5,766 nucleotides of DNA from Deltaproteobacteria bacterium RBG_13_49_15 (GTDB taxonomy: Bacteria > Desulfobacterota > Desulfobacteria > Desulfobacterales > UBA2156): the NCBI GenBank assembly GCA_001797695.1, contig MGQD01000183.1:339-6104 (forward strand), written 5' to 3'. Shown here one piece after another: positions 1 through 5,215 of the stretch. Numbering within the stretch: the first letter of the stretch is position 1; the number at the start of each line of letters is the position of its first letter. The notes below the pieces were generated by a model that did not search any database, was not told the origin of the DNA, and worked only from the letters and a program-made list of their open reading frames with translations. Made by a program: the position numbers and the translations under genes.

Positions 1-885
1 GGTCTCCTCCAGAACGAGCACTTTTTTGCAGCATCTCATGAATTCCGCTGCAAGCCTCTCAGGGAATGGGTAAGGGGCGTTTAATTTGAGGACCGGGATA
101 TCCCGGCCGGTTTCCGCTAAAAGGTCCTGGATCACGGAATAGGGGACGCCGCCGGCGATGATCCCAAATGGATATTTCATATTTTTTACAAGATGATGTT
201 GATTGTATGGCTTTAATTCGTCGAATTTTTTTGAAATCGCCTTCAGCTTTTGGTTCAGTTCTTTGTGGAGGATAAACCGGAAGCGGGGGGTTGCCGCCCA
301 GCGTGCCGGATTTTTGACAAAAACGGCTTTTTTATCTAAATCGGTGAGCGTTTCCCATGAAAAATATTGCCGGGCATGGCAAACCCGGATGGCCGGTCTT
401 AAAATCACCGGGATCTTGAACTCATCGGAAAGATCCAGGGCAAACGAGGCCATCTCACGAGCTTCTTTCGGGTTGGAGGGATCCAATACCGGCACCTTTG
501 CGAGCCTGGCCATCATTCGTGTATCCTGTTCGGTCTGAGAAGAATGAGGTCCCGGATCATCACAGGAGATAATCACCAGGGCGCCGGTGGTCCCCAAATA
601 CGCGGCGCTCATGAGGGAGTCGGCCGCAACATTAAGTCCGACCTGCTTCATGCAGCAGGCAGCCCGTTTTCCGGCAATGGCCGCGGCATATGCATTATCG
701 AGCGCAACTTTTTCGTTGGTTGACCATTCGGCGTACGTTTTAAGTTTTTCCGATTTGACCAGTCGGACCACTTCAGGCAGTATTTCGGAACTCGGGGTTC
801 CGGGATAAGAGGTGACCGTCTGACACCCTCCTTCAAGCAATCCAAGTGCGATGGCCCCATTCCCCAGCAAAAACTCCTCTTTCAT
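1..885 (-). CDS. iorA: Indolepyruvate:ferredoxin oxidoreductase alpha subunit, N-terminal part (cut by window edge)
   Basis: IorA and IorB together convert aryl pyruvates (indolepyruvate, phenylpyruvate) plus CoA to aryl-acetyl-CoA, CO2 and reduced ferredoxin in the cytoplasm, using thiamine diphosphate. Seen here are 295 residues of a protein usually about 600 long. The pyrimidine-binding domain is clear: LLGNGAIALG (6-15), YPGTPSSE (27-34), EWSTNEKVALD (53-63, E58 being the likely thiamine-activating Glu), KQVGLNVAADSL (80-91) and DDPGPHSSQTEQDTR (109-123). The second domain begins near GIIAGGVPY (241-249). The pyrophosphate-binding domain and the C-terminal ferredoxin-like clusters lie beyond the window. 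The ATG at 885-883 overlaps the stop of the upstream small gene by one base (TAATG), with GGAAG at 900-896 as ribosome site inside that gene, so translation is probably coupled. One oddity is GNGAI where the family usually has GNEAI. The family call is confident; the preferred aryl pyruvate cannot be read from sequence. Confidence 0.93.
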   Translation of the reverse strand, partial: MKEEFLLGNGAIALGLLEGGCQTVTSYPGTPSSEILPEVVRLVKSEKLKTYAEWSTNEKVALDNAYAAAIAGKRAACCMKQVGLNVAADSLMSAAYLGTTGALVIISCDDPGPHSSQTEQDTRMMARLAKVPVLDPSNPKEAREMASFALDLSDEFKIPVILRPAIRVCHARQYFSWETLTDLDKKAVFVKNPARWAATPRFRFILHKELNQKLKAISKKFDELKPYNQHHLVKNMKYPFGIIAGGVPYSVIQDLLAETGRDIPVLKLNAPYPFPERLAAEFMRCCKKVLVLEET

Positions 886-1130
886 TATTGCGTTTCTTCC
901 TTTGCTTTTTTTGCCTGCTCGATCAGTTCCACGAGGGAAAGAACCTTTGGTTTCAGAGGCTGATTGAAGACCCTGTCCCATTCATCCGGCGTGAGTTCCT
1001 GACGCAGAAAATCCTCAATCATAAAGTGGTCGTACCAGCAATCCATGATCATGGAACAGGGAAGCCCTTTGTTTTCGATTCGGCAGTAGGAGAACGCGAC
1101 AGGATTGCCGAGTCTCCGGCACCGGATCAT
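885..1130 (-). CDS. Small four-cysteine protein of unknown function, coupled to iorA
   Basis: I do not recognise a named family. From the preferred start the product is 81 residues with cysteines at 4, 16, 25 and 31 (spacing C-x11-C-x8-C-x5-C), in the segments RCRRLG, FSYCR, GLPC and DCWYD. A charged helical C-terminus, rich in Glu and Lys, follows. Four cysteines in the first 31 residues suggest a metal or Fe-S site or a redox role; this is inference. There is no signal peptide or membrane segment. The start at 1130 has GGGAG (1143-1139) eight bases upstream; an in-frame ATG at 1166 would add 12 residues but lacks a convincing ribosome site. The stop TAA shares its last A with the ATG of iorA, which ties the product to the oxidoreductase. 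It could be an assembly or accessory factor, or a regulator of IOR. It is not IorB, which is about 200 residues. Confidence 0.75.
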   Translation of the reverse strand: MIRCRRLGNPVAFSYCRIENKGLPCSMIMDCWYDHFMIEDFLRQELTPDEWDRVFNQPLKPKVLSLVELIEQAKKAKEETQ

Positions 1131-1180
1131 GAAATCGTCTCCCGGCGGCGTGCTTTCCTTTTTCATACAGGTTTACCATA

Positions 1181-1220
1181 AATGACGCCGGAGGCCGACG
1201 GCGTCGATCTCCGGCGTATT
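1181..1220 (-). other. Strong imperfect hairpin between trpB2 and the small cysteine gene
   Basis: Outer arms ACGCCGGAG (1185-1193) and CTCCGGCGT (1209-1217) are perfectly complementary. They extend to AAT/ATT (1181-1183, 1218-1220) across a single bulged G at 1184. Inside lies a second short stem, CGAC-ggc-GTCG (1196-1206), separated by two mismatched positions. An alternative pairing, GACGCCG (1184-1190) with CGGCGTC (1199-1205), is mutually exclusive with it. Read leftward, the structure starts 22 bases after the trpB2 stop and is followed by ATTTATGG, a poor U-tract. It is therefore more likely a weak or partial terminator, or an mRNA-processing or stabilising element, than an efficient intrinsic terminator. 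Confidence 0.5.
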
Positions 1221-1241
1221 GTGAAAAGGTTATGTGTGTTC

Positions 1242-2627
1242 CTATATCTTGCCCGGTTTATATTGCTTTGGTTTCGGGAGCTTTTCAATATCATTGAGAG
1301 CCCGATGAATCTCTTCCTCAGGCAGGGCGTGGTCAAACAGCTTGCCTTTTAAATACGCGTCATAGGCAGCCATATCCACGAGCCCGTGGCCGCTCCAGTT
1401 GAACAGAATGACCTTTTGTTTCCCCTCTTCCCTGGCTTTTATCGCCTCGCGAATGACCATGGCGATGGCATGATCGGTCTCAGGGGCGCTGATGAAGCCT
1501 TCGGTGCGGGCAAAGGTGATGCCGGCCTGGAAGGTCTCAAGCTGCGGAACGGCTTCGGCGCGGATAAGGCCGTCCAGGATGAGCTGGCTGACCGTGGGCG
1601 CCATGCCGTGATATCGGAGACCGCCGGCGTGAATAGGCGCCGGGACAAAGCTGTGCCCGAGGGTATGCATGGGCAGAAGGGGGGTCATCATTACGGTATC
1701 CCCGAAGTCATAAGCAAAGGGGCCTCTGGTCATGGTCGGGCAGGAAAGGGGCTCCACGGCAATGATGTCGATCTTCTTGCCGTTGATTTTATCTCTGACA
1801 AAGGGGAAGGCGCACCCTGCGAAGTTGCTCCCGCCACCGCAACACCCGATGATCACATCCGGGTAGTCTCCTGCAATGGCCATCTGCTTTTGGCATTCCA
1901 GGCCGTTGACGGTTTGGTGAAGCATGACATGGTTCAAAACGCTTCCCAGCGAATATTTGCTATCCTTGCCCGTGACAGCGGATTCGACGGCTTCGCTGAT
2001 GGCGATCCCTAAACTTCCCGGAGAATCCGGGTTCTGAGCCAGAATCGACTGCCCGGCTTTGGTCTCCGTGCTTGGGCTGGCCACACAGTTGGCCCCCCAG
2101 GTCTCCATCATGATCCGGCGATAAGGCTTCTGGTTGTAGCTGATCTTGACCATGTAAACCTTGCACTCCAGACCGAAAAATGCGCAGGCCATAGCGAGAG
2201 CGCTGCCCCACTGGCCGGCGCCGGTCTCCGTGGTGATCCGCTTGGTCCCGGCTACCTTGTTGTAGTAGGCCTGGGGAACGGATGTGTTAGGTTTGTGGCT
2301 CCCTGCCGGGCTTACCCCCTCGTTCTTGAAATAAATCTTGGCAGGAGTCTTGAGAAACTTTTCAAGATTGTACGCCCTGTACATGGGCGTTGGCCTCCAG
2401 ATGGTATAAATCTTCAAAACCTCTTCCGGGATGTCAATGAACCTTTTGGGGCTGACTTCCTGCTCGATTAAATTCATTGGAAAAATCGGAGCCAGATCCT
2501 CCGGGCCAACAGGTTTCCCGGTCCCTGGATGCAGTGGCGGTTCCATTGGCGTGGGCATGTCAGCCAGGATGTTGTACCATTGACGGGGCAATTCCGACTC
2601 GGGTAGAAAAATCTTTTTGACCTCCAT
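1242..2627 (-). CDS. trpB2: Tryptophan synthase beta chain, TrpB2 type (PLP-dependent)
   Basis: The enzyme is a fold-type II PLP protein that joins indole with L-serine to make tryptophan. TrpB2 proteins often work without TrpA and are thought to salvage indole or to act on serine. At 461 residues it fits TrpB2 (about 420-460) rather than the roughly 400-residue TrpB1. It has the N-terminal extension and the IWRPTPMYRA block (76-85). Visible motifs: SHKPN (110-114) with K112 as the PLP Schiff-base lysine; ETGAGQWG (134-141), where Trp replaces the His of TrpB1; E134, which lies 22 residues after K112 exactly as the catalytic Glu does in TrpB1; GCCGGGSN (261-268) for the PLP phosphate; AVEP (290-293); and SGHGL (412-416). 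The start is fixed by AGGAGG-like GGAGGA (2636-2631) four bases upstream. No trpA or other trp biosynthetic gene is adjacent. Its position upstream of iorA suggests a role in tryptophan/indole turnover rather than standard biosynthesis; that part is inference. Confidence 0.95.
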   Translation of the reverse strand: MEVKKIFLPESELPRQWYNILADMPTPMEPPLHPGTGKPVGPEDLAPIFPMNLIEQEVSPKRFIDIPEEVLKIYTIWRPTPMYRAYNLEKFLKTPAKIYFKNEGVSPAGSHKPNTSVPQAYYNKVAGTKRITTETGAGQWGSALAMACAFFGLECKVYMVKISYNQKPYRRIMMETWGANCVASPSTETKAGQSILAQNPDSPGSLGIAISEAVESAVTGKDSKYSLGSVLNHVMLHQTVNGLECQKQMAIAGDYPDVIIGCCGGGSNFAGCAFPFVRDKINGKKIDIIAVEPLSCPTMTRGPFAYDFGDTVMMTPLLPMHTLGHSFVPAPIHAGGLRYHGMAPTVSQLILDGLIRAEAVPQLETFQAGITFARTEGFISAPETDHAIAMVIREAIKAREEGKQKVILFNWSGHGLVDMAAYDAYLKGKLFDHALPEEEIHRALNDIEKLPKPKQYKPGKI

Positions 2628-2630
2628 AAC

Positions 2631-2636
2631 TCCTCC
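2631..2636 (-). promoter_or_regulatory. Ribosome binding site of trpB2
   Basis: The minus strand reads AAAAAGGAGGAGTT directly before ATG, a near-consensus Shine-Dalgarno. It supports the 2627 start and implies that trpB2 is translated independently of the upstream gene. Confidence 0.8.
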
Positions 2637-2686
2637 TTTTTCCTTTAATGGGTTGTTAAATGAGCCGGCAGTATCGTGACCGGTCT

Positions 2687-2748
2687 GCTTCCCGCAAGCC
2701 CCGCCTTTTAATAAGCCTAAGGCTTATTAAAACGGGGCCAAGGGAAGC
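2687..2748. repeat. 62-nt composite palindrome in the gap before trpB2
   Basis: Three nested paired blocks share one centre. GCTTCCC (2687-2693) pairs with GGGAAGC (2742-2748). GCCCCG (2698-2703) pairs with CGGGGC (2733-2738). TTTTAATAAGCC (2706-2717) pairs with GGCTTATTAAAA (2721-2732) around a TAA loop. That is 25 base pairs with only small internal loops (gcaa/caa and a cc bulge). In either direction the stem is not followed by a T-run, so it is not a standard rho-independent terminator. It could form a cruciform or a very stable RNA hairpin in the fusion-gene/trpB2 transcript. A REP- or MITE-like element is the likeliest explanation. Confidence 0.75.
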
Positions 2749-2776
2749 TATCTAAAATAGACATTTTCCTTGCCGG

Positions 2777-2806
2777 GAAGCCCCGCTCTTCAGAGCGGGG
2801 AGCTTC
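2777..2806. repeat. GC-rich hairpin resembling IS200/IS605-associated end hairpins
   Basis: GAAGC (2777-2781) pairs with GCTTC (2802-2806), and CCCGCTCT (2782-2789) pairs with AGAGCGGG (2792-2799), leaving a two-base bulge (2800-2801). The loop is tiny. The hairpin shares GGGAAGC (2775-2781) with the right arm of the neighbouring palindrome (2742-2748), and AAGCCCCGC (2778-2786) with 2696-2704. From memory, hairpins of the type AAGCCCCGCnCTTCAGnGCGGGG occur next to IS605/IS1341-type TnpB genes. No transposase remnant is visible here, so a mobile origin is only a suggestion. It lies 71 bases past the stop of the fusion gene and may stabilise or end its 3' end, although no U-run follows. Confidence 0.6.
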
Positions 2807-2876
2807 ACATAAACCATGATTTTGGACATCGGTTGAATTTAATCGGATGGCTTATGGCATTCGGCATGTCACTCGG

Positions 2877-4901
2877 CTATTTTATAAAGGTCGGCTTCCT
2901 TTTTTCAAGAAACGCCGAGATTCCTTCTTTTGCGGCGCCGGTGCAGGCGACCTCTCCAAATCCGTTGTATCCTCGTTCAAGCGCCTCGGACAGCCGGTTG
3001 AGGGCCGCTCCTTCCACAATGGTTTTGGCGGCAATCGTCACTGCCTCTTTGCTCAAGGAGAGCTTTCCGGCCATCGGTGGATCCGGAATATGGATTTCCT
3101 GAATGGAAACGGCTTGATCCGGGATGCGGGGGATATTCCCTTTGAGTTTCTTGATCGCCTTGATCCCTTCCCTGATCATCTCGGCATAGGTGGATGCAAT
3201 TGTCGTCACCATTCCGATTCCAGCGGCTTCTTTGGATGACAGCGGCTTTCCGAGCAGGATCATCTGGTGAAAAAGCTCACCCCCATTAGGCCATTTCCGG
3301 TAGGGGATGATACACCCTCCGATACCGGGCAGGATCCCGAGCGTGATCTCCGGAAACTGAAAAATGGCCCTTTCGAGCGCGACGATGGCATGGCATCGGA
3401 TGGCCAATTCAAGGCCTCCGCCCAATGCCAGGCCGTTGATTGCCGCTACGACGGGTTTGTCCATCTGATCCATGAATACCTGAACTCTGGCACAGTCTTT
3501 GGCGTATTGAACCGATGCATTCCTGTTTCCCAGCATTTCAGGAAATTTTCCGATTTCTCCTCCGGCGGAAAAGGCGCTGGTTCCGTATCCGGTGATGATG
3601 AATCCATCCACTGCCGGATCGTTGATCCCTTTTTCAAGAATGGAAAGGATTTCGTCCATAACCTGATCATTGATAGCATTCATGGCCTGGGGTCTTCGGA
3701 TCGTGATGACCTTGACACCTTCGATATCATCGACCAGAAGATGCCGATTGAAATTCTGATAATCCGAAAAGGGCTTTGCCGCATGCGGAAAGCCGGACCT
3801 TTCACGCTTGAACCGGTTCATAATCCGGACGACTTCTTTTTCTCCCAGATGCCGCATGATATCAAGGGGCCCTTTTTTAAATCCGAGAGCGACCTGGCAG
3901 CCAAAATTGAGATCTTCAAGGCTTCCGATCCCGCGGTCGGCGATATCAAAAGACTGGGAAAAAAGAATCCCCAACAGCCGGTCGCGGATCGTTTGTTTGG
4001 TTTCATGCTGGATTTTTATTTCAGCACCGGGTTTGTTTGTTTTCCATCGATCAACGGATCCCAAAATAGAGGCCGGCCGGTAATGGAATCCTTCTTCCAT
4101 TTGCAAGGTGTTCGTTTCAATGATGATGGGGTTGCCGTTAGCCATGTTTAATACGTAAAAGGGGCCGGCAAAAACGAATTCTTCGGCGACTTTATCAATC
4201 TGACTGGCGGTGGCTTTATCCAGAAGGCCGGCCGCTTCGTTGCACCAGTTGTCAAAGAGGCGGTCGAGCATAAAACAGATCGCATCAGCGGTGATGACGG
4301 GGGCTTTTCCGGTTTTGCCGAAGAACCAGAAAAGATAATCAAGCGTCTCACGGCCGACTTTTCCCCAGTGGATCAGCTCCACCGGAAGACTCCGCCAGGC
4401 AGGAGCGAAAAAGTGCGTAACGGTTGCGCGCTCAGGTCGCTTCATCTTTGCGAAGAGCCTCTGTGCCGGGATGGAGCTGGTATTGGACGTGATGATGGTG
4501 TGATCCCCGACCCGTTCTTCGATGGCTTCAAAAATGCGATGTTTGAGCGGTATGTTTTCCGTGGCCGCTTCGATGACGAGGTCGCACTTTTTGATTTGAT
4601 CGTAATCCGCGGTGTAAATGAGATTATCGCAGATGGCTTTTGCCTGCTCGGGTTTCATTCTTTTCCGTTCGACGGCCTTTTCAGCATAACCTAGAATCCG
4701 TTTTTGGGCTCTCGATAGAGGTTCCTGAGCAATATCCACCAGATAAAGGACGATCCCCGGTAAAGCGCTTTTCAGATAATAACCGATATCCGGCCCGATG
4801 GTTCCGGCGCCGATAACTGCGATTTCCTTTGGGAGGGGACGGGGTGAAGTAACTAACAACGGATTAAACGCGGCTGGGTAGAGCTTTGTGCGAGGATTCA
4901 T
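2877..4901 (-). CDS. 3-hydroxyacyl-CoA dehydrogenase / enoyl-CoA hydratase fusion (dehydrogenase domain first)
   Basis: This bifunctional cytoplasmic beta-oxidation enzyme has its domains in the order opposite to FadB. The Rossmann NAD domain covers about 25-205: GAGTIG at 31-36, EAATEN at 111-116, SNTSSIP at 139-145. The dehydrogenase C-terminal helical domain covers about 206-375. The crotonase domain covers about 388-590, with a tail to 674. Dehydrogenase dyad: H163 (HFFAP) and E175 (PVELI), twelve apart as in the family. Hydratase: oxyanion-hole region FSAGGEI (444-450), GGGLEL (494-499) with E498, and FPEITLGILPG (516-526) with E518. The two Glu are twenty apart, as in rat crotonase, so hydratase activity is expected. 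Oddities: HFFAP for the usual HFFNP, and CFMLDRLF where GFIVNRLL is usual, so the substrate-contacting Asn is Asp (D213). The start at 4901 has GGAGAG (4912-4907) five bases away. The class is confident, but the substrate (straight-chain or aryl/alicyclic acyl-CoA) cannot be told. Confidence 0.93.
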   Translation of the reverse strand: MNPRTKLYPAAFNPLLVTSPRPLPKEIAVIGAGTIGPDIGYYLKSALPGIVLYLVDIAQEPLSRAQKRILGYAEKAVERKRMKPEQAKAICDNLIYTADYDQIKKCDLVIEAATENIPLKHRIFEAIEERVGDHTIITSNTSSIPAQRLFAKMKRPERATVTHFFAPAWRSLPVELIHWGKVGRETLDYLFWFFGKTGKAPVITADAICFMLDRLFDNWCNEAAGLLDKATASQIDKVAEEFVFAGPFYVLNMANGNPIIIETNTLQMEEGFHYRPASILGSVDRWKTNKPGAEIKIQHETKQTIRDRLLGILFSQSFDIADRGIGSLEDLNFGCQVALGFKKGPLDIMRHLGEKEVVRIMNRFKRERSGFPHAAKPFSDYQNFNRHLLVDDIEGVKVITIRRPQAMNAINDQVMDEILSILEKGINDPAVDGFIITGYGTSAFSAGGEIGKFPEMLGNRNASVQYAKDCARVQVFMDQMDKPVVAAINGLALGGGLELAIRCHAIVALERAIFQFPEITLGILPGIGGCIIPYRKWPNGGELFHQMILLGKPLSSKEAAGIGMVTTIASTYAEMIREGIKAIKKLKGNIPRIPDQAVSIQEIHIPDPPMAGKLSLSKEAVTIAAKTIVEGAALNRLSEALERGYNGFGEVACTGAAKEGISAFLEKRKPTFIK

Positions 4902-5008
4902 ATTGTCTCTCCGGCAATTAAAGCCTTTAAAAAGCGGTTTCTTTTATCCGATTTCAGGAACAGGCGTGGCAGCGATCATCAATCCGCATGCTCTTTCCCG
5001 AAGATATG

Positions 5009-5036
5009 GGTATACGGTATACAACCCCTTTGTCAA
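5009..5036 (-). promoter_or_regulatory. Sigma70-like promoter for the fusion gene (leftward)
   Basis: On the minus strand a perfect -35 TTGACA (5036-5031) is followed after 16 bases by TATACC (5014-5009), which matches four of six consensus -10 bases. Transcription would begin near 5002, about 100 bases before the fusion-gene ATG. This is the best leftward promoter in the gap and could drive the whole minus-strand set if the palindromic gap before trpB2 lets polymerase pass. Confidence 0.55.
5010..5022. promoter_or_regulatory. Operator-like inverted repeat GTATAC-G-GTATAC
   Basis: Two GTATAC hexamers, each itself palindromic, flank a single G (5010-5015 and 5017-5022), with a looser outer GGG/CCC symmetry. 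The site covers most of the -10 and part of the spacer of the leftward promoter, the usual place for a repressor operator. TetR- or GntR-type acyl-CoA-sensing repressors commonly control beta-oxidation genes, but no regulator gene lies in the window, so the protein that binds is unknown. Confidence 0.4.
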
Positions 5037-5078
5037 GGGTAAAGATCGACGAATATCAGTAAGGAAGGATATGAAAAT

Positions 5079-5107
5079 TTGCGAAGAATGGTTGAATCAG
5101 GTATAAG
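5079..5107 (+). promoter_or_regulatory. Possible promoter for the EamA transporter gene (rightward)
   Basis: TTGCGA (5079-5084) and TATAAG (5102-5107) are separated by exactly 17 bases. The -10 matches five of six consensus bases and the -35 four of six. Transcription would begin near 5114, giving a leader of about 100 bases before the TTG start at 5216. Confidence 0.4.
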
Positions 5108-5206
5108 CCAAATAGTGGAAAAGTAGCCCGCTATCAAAGGAGAGGTTCTTCCTGGCGGCGTTAAAACCAGACCCAACAAGCTCCCCAAAAAGCGGTCTCG
5201 AGCAAT

Positions 5207-5211
5207 GGAGG
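5207..5211 (+). promoter_or_regulatory. Ribosome binding site that selects a TTG start for the transporter
   Basis: GGAGG lies four bases before TTG (5216-5218) but nineteen bases before the first in-frame ATG (5231). The TTG is therefore the likelier start even though it is a rare codon for initiation. Confidence 0.55.
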
Positions 5212-5215
5212 AATC

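Larger units (their letters stand above)
4902..5215. other. Divergent intergenic region
   Basis: These 314 bases separate the leftward fusion gene from the rightward transporter gene. They hold the two promoters and the operator-like site listed separately. The first 100 bases next to the fusion gene are its untranslated leader. No RNA gene, transposon or convincing conserved ORF is seen. Between 5108 and 5200 I see nothing beyond the transporter's leader; no clear terminator or strong repeat was found there. Confidence 0.6.

Noticed and set aside
1386..2012. A 208-codon plus-strand ORF opposite trpB2
   Set aside because: It is antisense to well-conserved TrpB2 motifs, its Gly/Asp/His-rich product is typical of a shadow frame, and it has no ribosome site.
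2668..2697. A promoter for trpB2 just upstream (TTGCGG, 16 bases, GATACT on the minus strand)
   Set aside because: The -35 matches only three of six consensus bases and overlaps the palindrome, so it is too weak to list.
2706..2732. Rho-independent terminator reading of the AT-rich palindrome
   Set aside because: The stem ends in its own A/T arms and is followed by CGGGGC or GGCGGGG, not by a T-run in either direction.
2641..2876. A CRISPR array or TnpB gene next to the hairpins
   Set aside because: There are only two non-identical palindromes, no regularly spaced repeats, and no TnpB-like reading frame in the gap.
3267..4151. A 294-codon plus-strand ORF opposite the fusion gene
   Set aside because: It lies wholly inside the minus-strand coding frame, whose domains and catalytic motifs are continuous. 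The opposite frame gives a low-complexity product with no family features.
4888..5106. A 72-codon plus-strand ORF across the divergent gap
   Set aside because: It overlaps the start of the fusion gene and runs through its promoter and operator, its start has no ribosome site, and the peptide resembles nothing known to me. Only its last 11 codons have a ribosome site.
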